Below, piece by piece: positions 34,064-43,953 of a stretch of 64,000 nucleotides of DNA (its first letter is position 1; every line of letters begins with the position of its first letter). The stretch spans positions 78,319-142,318 of the forward strand of contig NZ_BAABJX010000042.1 of assembly GCF_039543525.1 (NCBI RefSeq). The letters run 5' to 3'. The stretch is from Algivirga pacifica (GTDB taxonomy: Bacteria; Bacteroidota; Bacteroidia; Cytophagales; Flammeovirgaceae). Under the pieces are notes generated by a model, which saw nothing but the letters and a program-made list of their open reading frames with translations, ran no database searches and had not been told where the DNA came from. Position numbers and translations under genes: made by a program.

Positions 34064-34861
34064 ATGCTACGATCTATACATAAGGTCATGGGTTCTTATC
34101 AATATAGTATGGTTGTGCTGATTCTATTATTGGCTCAGTCATCCTTTGGACAAGAAACATTATTCCCGTTTCAAGAGAAACTACATGTAGTCGATTCTTT
34201 ATATGAAATGGCTCTTTCGGGAGGGGCAAATAATCCATTACTAACCGAGCGGCAAATAAAAGAACAGGAATTAGCTGTAGCTAAAAAAAGTTGGTTAAAG
34301 GGGTTGAATTTTGGGGTACAAGCGGTGACAGCTTATCAATCAATTGGAGAAACAGCGAATGGAGGAGTGACAGCATATGCGCCTTTAACGAATGTGCAAC
34401 CAAGTTTGGGAGCGAGTATGAGCGTGAATTTTTTCCATATTACGGCGAGAAGGAATGAAGTGAAAAAAGTGGAGTACGAACTTCAGCAGTTGGATATGAG
34501 AATGAAAACAGAAGAGCGAAGAGTTTATCAGTTAGTAGAAAAGCGTTATACGGATTATCTAATAGCATTAGAAGAAGTAAATTATAATCAACGTCTGTTG
34601 GATAATCAGCAGCAGCGTTTCGAAACGATGAAAAAACACTTTGACTTAGGTAAGGTCCGTTTAGTGGATTTGATTGAGGTTGAAGAGGTCGTAAATAGAT
34701 TAGAAATTAATATAAAGAAAAGTAAGATACAGGCTTACCTTATCTATGCTGAACTGAAAAGAATGATCGGCGATACTGCTGATCCTCAAAGCCAAGAGCT
34801 GCCTGTCTCTCCCGAGCAAGAACAAAACTCTGTAACAGATCCTGTACCATCAGGTCAGTGA
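34064..34861 (+). CDS. Short TolC-like outer-membrane export protein
   Basis: A 265-residue protein with a signal peptide (cleavage near SSFGQ) and long helices characteristic of outer-membrane efflux proteins (AKKSWLKGLNFGVQ, then YEL..LD.R and YTDYLIALEEVNYNQRLLD, then the ARLVDLI-like KVRLVDLIEVEE). TolC family proteins are about 430 residues with two repeats; this has one. No Wza-type OPX gene is in the locus, so this may serve as its outer-membrane partner, which is inference. Confidence 0.75.
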   Translation: MLRSIHKVMGSYQYSMVVLILLLAQSSFGQETLFPFQEKLHVVDSLYEMALSGGANNPLLTERQIKEQELAVAKKSWLKGLNFGVQAVTAYQSIGETANGGVTAYAPLTNVQPSLGASMSVNFFHITARRNEVKKVEYELQQLDMRMKTEERRVYQLVEKRYTDYLIALEEVNYNQRLLDNQQQRFETMKKHFDLGKVRLVDLIEVEEVVNRLEINIKKSKIQAYLIYAELKRMIGDTADPQSQELPVSPEQEQNSVTDPVPSGQ

Positions 34862-34917
34862 TTTGTATATATAACTTTCACAATCCAGCCAATTTTATTT
34901 AACTAATTATCATTACC

Positions 34918-36405
34918 ATGCTACTGTACAAAAAGATTGTCAAAGGTCTAATCAGCCGATGGTATCTATTGCTGATACTACCAATTATTGCTGTTGCGGC
35001 TACCTTTTTAATGTTAAAGGTTACTACAAAAGAGTACAAGTCTATGGCTCGTTTACAGGTGGCCATTCCGAGGAATGAGCTTAGCTTTACCGATGAGAAA
35101 ATACAACATTTTCAGATTGCACCAATCTATCAAAACTTGATTCAACTCCTTCAAAGTCAAACAAGTTTAGAGAAAGTGAGAATGAAGTATTTGATTGATC
35201 ATTTCAATGATAAGAATAACTTTCTGGAGTATAAAGGAATGGAAGAGTTGGGGGCGACAGAAATCCAGGAAGTGATCAAGGATAGAGCTTATACGATCTA
35301 TGATAGAGAGATAACACTCAATTTAGAAGAAACCTTAGATGGTCGAATCAATAAGTTATTGGAATCTAATAAGCTTTCTTATGACGATCTTCAAAAGAAT
35401 ATGAGTATTAAACATATTGAAGGGAGTGAGATGATTATGGTAGAGTATACTGCTAATCATCCGAAAAAAGCACAATATGTACTCTCATTATTGGTCGACG
35501 TAATGAAAGAGCGTAGGGAAGAGATGACGTTGGAACAATTGGGAGAGAAAAGAAAACGTCTAGAAAAACTATTGGAAAAATCAGCGGGCGATTTAGCTTA
35601 TAAGGAGCAAGAGCTACAAAATATCAAGCAAGATAATAACTTGATTAACTTAGAAGAGTATACTAGGTCAGTAGCTACAAATATAGCTCAATTGGAAGGG
35701 GATCTGGTAGAGGTATCAGAGTCTATTCGAATGCATGAGAAGGCAATAGCAGCTATAGGGAGATCGATAGGGGAGCAAAAGGAAGTCTTTGAGGAGCTTG
35801 CTTCGCGTAACACTGTAGTAGACTGGATGGACTCTCTATCTCACTTGCAAAAATTAGAGGTTTATGAAGACGCATTTTACTCTCAAGCTTCCTATGATGA
35901 AAGGGAGGAACTCTCTCGGAAAAAAGAAAAACTGATGAGTATGATTGTATCAGCTTCTGAAGGAGCTATAGCTCAAAATCAATCTCCTTTTAAACAGGAT
36001 TTATTTGAAGAGTATATGAAGCATAAACTAGCCGCTCAAACAGAAAGAGGTCGTTTGCCTTTAGTACGTCTAAAGCTAGAAAGAATGAAAGAAGCTGCTA
36101 GAAATTATGCACCCTTGGAGATGGATATGGATGAGTTGGAAAGAGAGATTGAAATAATGAAAGGAAATTACGTAGATCTCCAAAGTAAATTCCGTAAGAC
36201 ATTGATGGCTGAAGAAGAAGCTCATGGATTAGATCTTAAGGAGATAGATCGCCCGACTTACCCATATGAGTCTGTAGGTAAAAGTAAAGAATTGTTTATG
36301 ATAGTGGCTACAGGTGCTGGAATGTTAATTTTAGCGATAGCCATTATATCATTATTAGAGATCATCGGCTTCTATAAAGGTGAGATTAATGAATTTTTAA
36401 GTTAA
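34918..36405 (+). CDS. Polysaccharide chain-length/export protein (Wzz/GumC type)
   Basis: A 495-residue polysaccharide co-polymerase. TM helices lie near 14-34 (WYLLLILPIIAVAATFLML) and 462-484. Between them is a long periplasmic coiled-coil part (about 200-430). There is no C-terminal Walker-type tyrosine kinase, so it is the kinase-free PCP form. It sits between the TolC-like and GT2 genes and ends 9 bases before the latter, consistent with one operon. Confidence 0.85.
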   Translation: MLLYKKIVKGLISRWYLLLILPIIAVAATFLMLKVTTKEYKSMARLQVAIPRNELSFTDEKIQHFQIAPIYQNLIQLLQSQTSLEKVRMKYLIDHFNDKNNFLEYKGMEELGATEIQEVIKDRAYTIYDREITLNLEETLDGRINKLLESNKLSYDDLQKNMSIKHIEGSEMIMVEYTANHPKKAQYVLSLLVDVMKERREEMTLEQLGEKRKRLEKLLEKSAGDLAYKEQELQNIKQDNNLINLEEYTRSVATNIAQLEGDLVEVSESIRMHEKAIAAIGRSIGEQKEVFEELASRNTVVDWMDSLSHLQKLEVYEDAFYSQASYDEREELSRKKEKLMSMIVSASEGAIAQNQSPFKQDLFEEYMKHKLAAQTERGRLPLVRLKLERMKEAARNYAPLEMDMDELEREIEIMKGNYVDLQSKFRKTLMAEEEAHGLDLKEIDRPTYPYESVGKSKELFMIVATGAGMLILAIAIISLLEIIGFYKGEINEFLS

Positions 36406-36414
36406 GACATATCT

Positions 36415-37608
36415 ATGATTTTCTATCACATCCTCGGGACATATTTTCTATTCTATTCTATTTATACTTCTTTTCATTTACTGAATGGTAGTAAACGTGT
36501 GAGCAGAGAAAAGAAGGGTAAGAATATAGATATTTCTTATCAGGAATGGGTGGTATTTTTACCAGCTTACAAACCTGGTAAGGTGTTTCTGGAGGTATTA
36601 GAAGCAATACAAAATGCAGCTTTCCCAGGGAAGCTGCACATTTACGTTTTGCTTCAGGAAGCCTCAGAGGAAATCGCATCTAAGATTAAAGCTTATGATG
36701 GTGTTTATGTAGAAGAGAAATCTTTTAAGGAGGTGATAGGAAATCCTTATCATGAAGTACTTCGCTATATGTGTAGACAAACAAAGGATAGAATATCTAA
36801 AGGAGAGCTACAACCCACACATGTAGTATTACTAGATAAGGATAATATTGTAGCGTCGGACTTTTTTGAAGTGATGGCTTCTAACATTCAGGATTACGAT
36901 ATAGTACAAGGTCGTAGAGCTCCCTTAAAAGTTGAAACAGCAGGGCAAGCATACGATGCATTGGCAGAGGCTTTAAATGATGCAATGTTTCGTATGTCTC
37001 GAATGAAAATAGGGGCTTCTCCTGAGTTTAGTGGTAGTGGACTGGTGTTTGATTTTGCATCTTTTGATTATGCAACCACACACCTCGACCCTAAAGCTCC
37101 AGGAATGGATAAAAACTTGTTAATACAGTTATTACTGAGGGATCAGCCACCTTTAATAGGGTATATTCCAGAAGCAGTAATTTATGAGGAAAAAACAGAA
37201 AAGCTAGAAGCATTACAAAGTCAGAGAGTACGTTGGTTTGGAAATCAGTATTATAATGCGCTGTATTATTGGAAAAAATTATTTTCTAAAGGAAAGCTAG
37301 ATACAATTGATTATGCGATAGCATTATTCCGTCCTCCTCGCAGTGTTCATTGGTTATTGTTGTTGTTAGGAACAGGATTAGAGCTTATATGTTGGATGTT
37401 TTTTGGAAGTTTTTTCCCTTTATTCTCCGTGAGCCTACTAGCGACAGGCTTAGGGATTACAAAGTTTGTCCTTTCAGAAAAGAAGAGAGGAAAATGGTTT
37501 AGACAAATTATGAAAAAGGTGCCATCTATTGCTTTGAACAACTTGCTTAGTGTATGGAAGGGGATACAAAAAAAGTCACAAGGGAAGTTTATACACACAG
37601 AGCATTGA
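36415..37608 (+). CDS. Membrane GT2-type glycosyltransferase
   Basis: A 397-residue protein with an N-terminal membrane helix and a C-terminal pair (about 315-355). The GT-A features are VVFLPAYKPG near residue 45, VVLLDKDN in the place of the DxD motif (about residue 141) and QSQRVRWFGNQ, the Q-x-x-R-W acceptor-side motif of processive GT2 enzymes. It probably extends the exopolysaccharide repeat or a capsule-like chain at the inner membrane. Confidence 0.82.
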   Translation: MIFYHILGTYFLFYSIYTSFHLLNGSKRVSREKKGKNIDISYQEWVVFLPAYKPGKVFLEVLEAIQNAAFPGKLHIYVLLQEASEEIASKIKAYDGVYVEEKSFKEVIGNPYHEVLRYMCRQTKDRISKGELQPTHVVLLDKDNIVASDFFEVMASNIQDYDIVQGRRAPLKVETAGQAYDALAEALNDAMFRMSRMKIGASPEFSGSGLVFDFASFDYATTHLDPKAPGMDKNLLIQLLLRDQPPLIGYIPEAVIYEEKTEKLEALQSQRVRWFGNQYYNALYYWKKLFSKGKLDTIDYAIALFRPPRSVHWLLLLLGTGLELICWMFFGSFFPLFSVSLLATGLGITKFVLSEKKRGKWFRQIMKKVPSIALNNLLSVWKGIQKKSQGKFIHTEH

Positions 37609-37750
37609 TGGATATAATGGCTTTTTGATAGGTTTTGAATTAAGGTGGTGACGGCAATATTTACATTTTAGCATCTCTTTAAAAAGAGAGAAATATTGCT
37701 TTTGTTGATAGAACTAACTGAAGTATCGATATCATTAAATATAAATCGCA

Positions 37751-39220
37751 GTGGGATCCTTAACAAATGAGAGTATCGGGAAAAAAGTACTGATAGCAGG
37801 AGGCTTGCTTATGCTTGCTATGCTTCTAGCTTTATTTTCTGTGAAGATATATTTTGCATCAGGGTTATTGGTCATTTTGGGTATTGTAGGATTACCCGTT
37901 GCCTTATTGATTGTTTTTCGTCCTGCTTTCGGTGTTAAGCTTTTAGTCTTTTTGGTGTATGTCATGGGGACGCTTATTATGCTTTTCCCTTCTCTTCCTA
38001 TAGGAATTGTAATAGACCTCTTTATCTTATTGCTGACTTTGGGAAGAGTCTTACAGGATTTGAATGACAAGAAATTTCGTTTATTCAAGGCACCTTTGGT
38101 ATTTAGTCTTGCTTTGTGGGTGTTATGGCATTTGATTGAGCTCTTTAACCCTATAGCTGCCTCTAGAGTGGCTTGGTTTTATGTAGTTAGACCGGGGATT
38201 GGTTACATAATGCTCTTTTTCGTTACGTACGGTTTGATAAAAACGAAAAAAGATGTAAAGCAAATGGTTTACCTGTGTTGGGGGTTATCTGTATTATCGG
38301 CCATATGGGGGATTATTTCAGTAGGACAAAATTACTTCGATTTTGAAATGCGCTATTTGGTAGCTCAGGATGCTTTGAAGCTTGTTTTTATTGCAGGAAG
38401 ATATAGAGCATTTGGAACAATGGCAACACCTGCACAATTTGGTGTAATTACAGCCCAGATGGGTATTTTGGCAATTGTTTTATTAAGTGCTAAATATAAA
38501 TGGTATCAGAAGCTAGTCTTTCTAGTGGGCATAGGAGTATTATTCTATGGAATGGCAATTTCAGGAACGAGAACAGGAGTTGTGATGATTCCTGTGGGGG
38601 CCATATTTGTCGTTTTACTAGCTAGAAACGTGAAGGTTTATATTTTAACTCTTATAGGAGGGGCATTTTTTGCAGTGTTGATGGTCTTACCCATTCAGAA
38701 TTATCACGTAAGACGAATGCAAACAGCCTTTAGTCCGGAAAAAGATGCTTCTTATGAAGTAAGGATGAAAAATAGGGAGCGTATTAAACCATTCATTTAC
38801 TCTCATCCTATGGGAGGTGGCTTAGGCACCACTGGCGTATGGGGAAAACGATTTAGTCCGAATACAATGCTAGCTAACTTCCCTCCAGACTCTGGTTATA
38901 TGAGAATTGCAGTAGAGATGGGATGGGTAGGTTTGATTATTTACCTCATTTTATGGGCAAGTATTACTATTAAGGCCATGTTAGGAGGGTGGAAAGTAAA
39001 GGATAAGGAAATGAAGGTGATTGTGGCAGCTATTATTGCAAGTATGTTACCGTTGTCTGTGGCAGAGTACGCTCAGGATATTATTGGTAAGTTGCCTTCT
39101 AACTTATTGTTTTGGGTATGGATAGGAATCCTATTTAAGGCAATAAAAATTGGACAAGAAACTAATGATGACGATGAAAGAATATTAGAAGGACAGCAAG
39201 AACCTGAAAACGCTAATTAA
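37751..39220 (+). CDS. O-antigen polymerase/ligase-like membrane protein (Wzy-like)
   Basis: A 489-residue protein with about 11-12 membrane segments. The PF04932-type signature block is ISGTRTGVVMIPVGAIFVVL, followed by a large periplasmic loop (PMGGGLGTTGVWGKRF). An in-frame TAA at 37742 and absence of an early ATG make the GTG at 37751 the likely start. It lies between GT and flippase genes, so polymerisation of the exported repeat unit is the likely role. Confidence 0.82.
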   Translation: MGSLTNESIGKKVLIAGGLLMLAMLLALFSVKIYFASGLLVILGIVGLPVALLIVFRPAFGVKLLVFLVYVMGTLIMLFPSLPIGIVIDLFILLLTLGRVLQDLNDKKFRLFKAPLVFSLALWVLWHLIELFNPIAASRVAWFYVVRPGIGYIMLFFVTYGLIKTKKDVKQMVYLCWGLSVLSAIWGIISVGQNYFDFEMRYLVAQDALKLVFIAGRYRAFGTMATPAQFGVITAQMGILAIVLLSAKYKWYQKLVFLVGIGVLFYGMAISGTRTGVVMIPVGAIFVVLLARNVKVYILTLIGGAFFAVLMVLPIQNYHVRRMQTAFSPEKDASYEVRMKNRERIKPFIYSHPMGGGLGTTGVWGKRFSPNTMLANFPPDSGYMRIAVEMGWVGLIIYLILWASITIKAMLGGWKVKDKEMKVIVAAIIASMLPLSVAEYAQDIIGKLPSNLLFWVWIGILFKAIKIGQETNDDDERILEGQQEPENAN

Positions 39221-39228
39221 CTACGATC

Positions 39229-40536
39229 ATGCCTTCAATAAAAAAAATTATCTGGACACTTGTCAATAATCTGGTTGATGCGCTCATCAGTATGGGATTA
39301 TTAGTGTTGGTAACTCGCACTTATTCGACAGAGAATGCGGGACATTGGATCGTATTTATCACGCTATTTTTCATGATTACCCGTATTAGAGAAGGAATGA
39401 TACAGATAGCCATGTTTAAATTAGCGGCAGGTAAACCTGATGCAAGAAAATATGAAATCTTAAAGACAAACTTGTTGATTAACATGGGGGTAGAGCTGAT
39501 GGTAATGTCTGTGATCTATGGCATAGGTATGTTAAATGTATTTTCCTCTTTAACACCTTTCTTTTTACTCTATCCAGTGACACTGCCTTGGGTTCTTTAT
39601 CGTTGGCAAAATTATGTGCATTTAATGCATCACCATGTTGAGAAGATCTTTAAGGTTAATGTTTTTGTCTTGATTGGCTTGGTAGCGGGAATGTTTGCAG
39701 TGGTATATGGAGCTTATCCCATGACTCACCTTTTGTTTATTTTGGGGGGAGCAGGAATGTTGGGTACATTGGTTGGCTTCAGTCAACTAAATCTTTCTTT
39801 ATTATTTCGTTCTTCAGTCTTGGTAGAAGATGTAAAAGCGATTTTTTATTATGCTTTTTTTGGTGTTATGAGAAGTGCTATTGGTACAATATCACAAAGG
39901 ATACATGTTTTTTTTACTGCAGTATTGTTAAGTAGTACAGAGACAGCTTTTACAGGGGTGGCACAACGATATACGCAATTACTATTGATGCCTAATATAG
40001 CTATTCAAACATTGGTGTTTCCAAAATTCTGTGAGGCAGCAGAGGATGGTCGTCTTGAAGAGGTTAAGGTATTATATGAAAAAACAGTTTCTTTGCTGCT
40101 TAGTATCTTTCTTCCAGCAGTTTTTGTTTTTATACTTTGTGCTTCTTGGTTAGTCCCTTTTATTAATGGAGAAGACTACGTATTAGCTATTCCATTTATT
40201 ATAGCACTATTGTTGGTGACGTCTTTATCAATCCCTTTTGGATATGCTTTTGGAAGTGTAACAAATGCAATTGGGAAGCCATATATCAATACATACGTTA
40301 TGTTATTCACTAGTTCTATCAATGTGAGCCTCTCTTATTATGCTGTAAGTCAATGGGGGTTATGGGGGATTGTTATAGGACCTTTAGTAGCTGAATTCTT
40401 AACATTTTTTATCTATTCTTATTTACTACAAAAAATATTAGGAGCTAGTACTATGAGATGCTTTCAGTTGATTCCATCTCAATATGCATTTATGTTCCAA
40501 AAGGTATTAGCTCTGCGTCATAAAGCAAGCAGGTGA
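39229..40536 (+). CDS. Wzx-like polysaccharide flippase
   Basis: A 435-residue protein with about 12 hydrophobic segments and the MATE/PST-type layout of lipid-linked oligosaccharide flippases. An early TRTYSTENAGHW block matches the family's N-terminal amphipathic part. It starts 8 bases after the Wzy-like gene, so they are coupled. Substrate presumed to be the undecaprenyl-linked unit made by this locus. Confidence 0.82.
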   Translation: MPSIKKIIWTLVNNLVDALISMGLLVLVTRTYSTENAGHWIVFITLFFMITRIREGMIQIAMFKLAAGKPDARKYEILKTNLLINMGVELMVMSVIYGIGMLNVFSSLTPFFLLYPVTLPWVLYRWQNYVHLMHHHVEKIFKVNVFVLIGLVAGMFAVVYGAYPMTHLLFILGGAGMLGTLVGFSQLNLSLLFRSSVLVEDVKAIFYYAFFGVMRSAIGTISQRIHVFFTAVLLSSTETAFTGVAQRYTQLLLMPNIAIQTLVFPKFCEAAEDGRLEEVKVLYEKTVSLLLSIFLPAVFVFILCASWLVPFINGEDYVLAIPFIIALLLVTSLSIPFGYAFGSVTNAIGKPYINTYVMLFTSSINVSLSYYAVSQWGLWGIVIGPLVAEFLTFFIYSYLLQKILGASTMRCFQLIPSQYAFMFQKVLALRHKASR

Positions 40537-40645
40537 TATTGGATTTCGTAAAGTGTGTTTTAAATACAATAGGGATTCTAATAACCTGTTAGGTTAATGA
40601 CTCAAAACCATGACCCAAACATTATCACTAACTTGATTACTAACT

Positions 40646-41869
40646 ATGATTTCAAATGAAAAACCTTGCATTGTGATGCAAGCTTTACCTCGTTGGGATG
40701 GACCTTATGCGTCTACTTCTCTGACGATTGCCAAAGAACTCTCTAAATATTACAGAGTGTTTTACGTTGACCACCCTTTTACCTGGAAAGATCAGTTAAA
40801 TGATCAAAATAAGACACAGTTGCAATTCAGAAGAAAGTTTTGGGATCAGGGGATTTTTCATTACTGGCCTTATGAAGAGTATCATAATTTGGTGGTTATT
40901 AGCCCCAAACCCTTGTTGCCGATTAACTTTTTGCCTCAAGGGAAAACATATAACACTCTCGCTAAATATCAAAATGCACATGTATGGAAATATATTGATT
41001 TGGTCTTGAATTTATTTGAGGAAAAAGAAATTGTTTATATTAATTCATTTGACCCTGTTTATAGTCAAGTTCAATCTCGATACGAAATTAAAAAAGTGAT
41101 TTATCATTGTGTGGATTTGATTGAAGGAGAGCGATATATAGCTAAACATGGCATATCTGCTGAGAAAGAGTTAGCAACTAGAGCTGACATGGTAATCACG
41201 ACCTCTAAAGCATTGAAACAGAAGTTATCCGTTTACAACGATAATTGTGAATGTGTTGAGAATGGGGTAGATTATACCTTTTTTACAGAACAGGGAAAGA
41301 CTGCTTCCGTACCATTAGATATACAGGGTATACCAACCCCTAGAGTGTTGTATACTGGAAATATAGGGTTAAGAATAGACTATGAGACTATTGAAGAAGC
41401 AGCTAAAAAATTACCTGATTATCATTTCGTATTAGTTGGTCCAGAAAATCAAAGGGAGTTTAAGGGGGAAGGACTTAAAGCATTGTCCAATGTGCATTTT
41501 TTAGGAAAAAAACCTTATGAAGAGATTCCTGCCTATGTGAAAGCTGCCGATATATGCTTTATCCCTTTTTTATGTAATGAATTAACCAAGCATATCTATC
41601 CATTAAAAATTAATGAGTACTTGTCCTTAGGGAAGCCGGTGGTTTGTAGTGATTTTGCACAATTAGAGGACTTTAAAGGAGTCATTTCTTTATATCATCA
41701 ATCCAAGCCTTTGTACCAGGTATTACAAGAGGTGTTAAAAACGCATGATGAATCCAAGGCTCTTAAATATAGAACAATAGCTAAGAGTAATTCATGGAAA
41801 CATCGAGCAGAAGAGTTTAATAACCTTATCAAACAACTACTACAATATGAAACAATCGATCCTTCATAA
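40646..41869 (+). CDS. GT4-type glycosyltransferase
   Basis: A 407-residue GT-B enzyme. The N-terminal domain has YASTSLTIAKELSKYYRVFYVDHP. The C-terminal domain has the donor site VLYTGNIGLRIDYE, HFLGKKPYEEIPAYVKAADICFIPF and the E-x7-E-like KINEYLSLGKPVV. Its end overlaps the next gene by 23 bases. It adds a sugar in exopolysaccharide assembly; donor and acceptor unknown. Confidence 0.85.
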   Translation: MISNEKPCIVMQALPRWDGPYASTSLTIAKELSKYYRVFYVDHPFTWKDQLNDQNKTQLQFRRKFWDQGIFHYWPYEEYHNLVVISPKPLLPINFLPQGKTYNTLAKYQNAHVWKYIDLVLNLFEEKEIVYINSFDPVYSQVQSRYEIKKVIYHCVDLIEGERYIAKHGISAEKELATRADMVITTSKALKQKLSVYNDNCECVENGVDYTFFTEQGKTASVPLDIQGIPTPRVLYTGNIGLRIDYETIEEAAKKLPDYHFVLVGPENQREFKGEGLKALSNVHFLGKKPYEEIPAYVKAADICFIPFLCNELTKHIYPLKINEYLSLGKPVVCSDFAQLEDFKGVISLYHQSKPLYQVLQEVLKTHDESKALKYRTIAKSNSWKHRAEEFNNLIKQLLQYETIDPS

Positions 41870-42569
41870 TATTAAATCTTATCTTGATAGTCATGATAAG
41901 TTAAAAGCACAAATTCATTGGCTTCTTGTTAATGATACACAGCCTCGATGGTGGACCAAAGTATTGGTGAACCGCTTTATTCATCACAAGGGTAATGGAG
42001 CAAGAATACGTAGTTCTGTTCGCATGGATACTTTTCCTTTTAACCCATTCTCTATAGGACAACAGTCAATTATTGAAGATTTTGCTGTTATTAATAATGG
42101 GGTAGGAGGAGTTTGTATAGGAAGCCATGTCCGTGTCGGAATAAGTAACGTAATCATAGGTCCTGTAAAAATTGGAGATAATGTAATTCTCGCTCAAAAT
42201 GTAGTGATGTCAGGGTTGAATCATCAGTATAATGATATATCGCAACCAATCAAGAATCAGAAAGTTTCCACTGATCCAATTACTATTGGGCAAAACACAT
42301 GGATTGGAGCTAATGTAAGTATCACAGCGGGGGTGACAATTGGAGAGCATGCTGTCATTGGGGCAGGGAGTGTGGTAACTAAATCCATACCTCCCTATCA
42401 TGTAGCTGTAGGGAACCCAGCCAGAGTTGTTAAGCGATTTGATTTTGATACGAATGAGTGGGTAAAGGTAGAGCGTAAAGAAAAACAGTCTGAGTCAACA
42501 AGAAAAGTAATTACACCGGTAGAAGAAAAAGCGATGGTAGAGATGAAAAAGTCTATCATCAATCAATGA
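41847..42569 (+). CDS. Hexapeptide-repeat acyltransferase
   Basis: A 240-residue left-handed beta-helix protein. Hexapeptide repeats run from about 75 to 195 (IGSHVRVGISNVIIGPVKIG, IGQNTWIGANVSITAGVTIG, VIGAGSVVTKSIPP), with the likely catalytic His in SGLNHQY. It resembles the CAT/NodL/LacA acetyltransferases. Overlap with the GT4 gene suggests it decorates the same glycan, probably by O-acetylation. Confidence 0.85.
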   Translation: MKQSILHNIKSYLDSHDKLKAQIHWLLVNDTQPRWWTKVLVNRFIHHKGNGARIRSSVRMDTFPFNPFSIGQQSIIEDFAVINNGVGGVCIGSHVRVGISNVIIGPVKIGDNVILAQNVVMSGLNHQYNDISQPIKNQKVSTDPITIGQNTWIGANVSITAGVTIGEHAVIGAGSVVTKSIPPYHVAVGNPARVVKRFDFDTNEWVKVERKEKQSESTRKVITPVEEKAMVEMKKSIINQ

Positions 42570-42608
42570 CCTTCAGAGTGACCTTTTATTTTAAAGTCTT
42601 TTTATTCG

Positions 42609-42647
42609 AGGAATTGTCCCAGTATCTTTGAGGCAATTCTTTTTTTA
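42609..42647 (+). terminator. Terminator after acyltransferase gene
   Basis: GAATTG (42611-42616) pairs with CAATTC (42634-42639), followed by eight T. It separates the polysaccharide operon from the SDR gene. Confidence 0.7.
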
Positions 42648-42659
42648 ACCATTTGAATT

Positions 42660-43364
42660 ATGAAGACAGTAATAATAACAGGATGCAGTTCAGGACTTGG
42701 TTGGGGGATGACCAAGTATTTTTTATCCAAGGGCTATAGTGTATTGGGAATTAGTCGACGAGTACCTGAGGATTTAATACAATATCAACAGTTCAAGCAC
42801 GCTTCCATAGATTTAAGTCAGTCATTAAATACTACGAAATTAGATGAGTTATTTCAAGGTATTGAGCAAGTTGAATCGGCTGTACTGAATGCTGGAATAT
42901 TGGGAGAAATCAAAGATATGAAGGAGACTTCCTTGGAAGAGATTGATAAAGTAATGCAAATCAATGTTTGGGCAAATAAACAATTCTTGGATTATTTATT
43001 AGCTAAGGTACGAGTAAAACAAGTAGTTGCCATTTCTTCGGGAGCAAGTATTAATGGAAATAGAGGTTGGTCTGCTTATTCTATCTCAAAGGCAGCTTTG
43101 AACATGATGGTGAAGTTATATGCCGCAGAACATCCTCAAGTACATTTTACATCTTTAGCACCAGGGTTGATTAACTCGGATATGCAGGATTACTTATGTC
43201 ATCAAGTGGATGAAGAAGTATTTCCAAGTGTTAATCGATTAAAACAGGCTAAGGAAACAGGTGTAATGCCTACTCCAGAGGAAGCAGGGGAAATTGTAGG
43301 GTCGTCATTAGAAAAGTTGATGGCTTTAGAGTCGGGAGCTTATGCTGATGTTCGAAAGTTATAG
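42660..43364 (+). CDS. SDR-family oxidoreductase
   Basis: A 234-residue short-chain dehydrogenase. The cofactor motif is TGCSSGLGWGM near residue 7, the NAGI block near 75, catalytic Ser in AISSGAS and Tyr/Lys in SAYSISKAALN. The substrate is not evident. It is placed after the polysaccharide locus but has its own transcription unit. Confidence 0.88.
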   Translation: MKTVIITGCSSGLGWGMTKYFLSKGYSVLGISRRVPEDLIQYQQFKHASIDLSQSLNTTKLDELFQGIEQVESAVLNAGILGEIKDMKETSLEEIDKVMQINVWANKQFLDYLLAKVRVKQVVAISSGASINGNRGWSAYSISKAALNMMVKLYAAEHPQVHFTSLAPGLINSDMQDYLCHQVDEEVFPSVNRLKQAKETGVMPTPEEAGEIVGSSLEKLMALESGAYADVRKL

Positions 43365-43402
43365 AGTCTATTAAGTTTGGTAAATTACTTTAAATATTCT
43401 CT

Positions 43403-43465
43403 AAGATCTACCGATAATACTCACCTACTTGGAAAAGAGATTTTTGGTAGATCTTTTATTTTTTG
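43403..43465. terminator. Terminator between convergent genes
   Basis: AAGATCTACC (43403-43412) pairs perfectly with GGTAGATCTT (43446-43455), with a long 33-base loop and T-rich flank. It lies between the SDR gene and the minus-strand small ORF. Confidence 0.6.
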
Positions 43466-43677
43466 TCCATAATGAGGGAACGATAAAGCTTTCCAAAAGC
43501 ACCATCTGATTTTTTATTGAGGACATCCAAACGTTCCCAATCTTGCTTGGATACATCTTTGGAAGGTAGAATGATATTATAAAAACCAGATTGTCTTCGA
43601 TCGTATCGGGCTTTTTCAATAAGATATTTTTGGTAGCGATACTTATCTCTTTTCTTTCCCAGGTCAAAGTCTATCAT
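43456..43677 (-). CDS. Small conserved-looking protein of unknown function
   Basis: A 73-residue, highly charged protein (MIDFDLGKKRDKYRYQKYLI, later VSKQDWERLDVLNKK). It is helical and lies 40 bases after xseB on the same strand, so it is probably part of that operon. No motif I can name. I prefer it to the overlapping 80-residue frame at 43425 because of its composition and spacing. Confidence 0.6.
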   Translation of the reverse strand: MIDFDLGKKRDKYRYQKYLIEKARYDRRQSGFYNIILPSKDVSKQDWERLDVLNKKSDGAFGKLYRSLIMDKK

Positions 43678-43717
43678 GATACGAGTAATGGAAGTTTAAA
43701 AAAAATATGAAAGGGTC

Positions 43718-43930
43718 TTACTTTTCAGCTTGATTGTCTTCATCCAATCCTTTTAGAGCATTTTCTACTTGTTGCTCTGCCTGTTGTAACTTTGATTGAC
43801 AAAGATGGTAAAGACGGGTAGCTTCTTCGATTTTGGTAGATAATTCATCAATTTCTACATTTCCTTTTTCTAATTGATCAAGGATGACCTGAAGCTTAGC
43901 TTTGGCTTGTGCATAAGATAATTCTTCCAT
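43718..43930 (-). CDS. xseB: Exodeoxyribonuclease VII small subunit
   Basis: A 70-residue helical protein (MEELSYAQAKAKLQVILDQL, then EATRLYHLCQSKLQQAE) matching XseB in size and pattern. Several copies coat the large subunit coiled coil in the ExoVII complex that degrades single-stranded DNA from both ends. It starts 23 bases after xseA. Confidence 0.92.
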   Translation of the reverse strand: MEELSYAQAKAKLQVILDQLEKGNVEIDELSTKIEEATRLYHLCQSKLQQAEQQVENALKGLDEDNQAEK

Positions 43931-43953
43931 ATAAAGAGTACTTGTCGTTACAG

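Noticed and set aside
43425..43667. An 80-residue frame overlapping the small gene after xseB.
   Set aside because: The frame at 43456-43677 has better composition and spacing; the other runs through the terminator.
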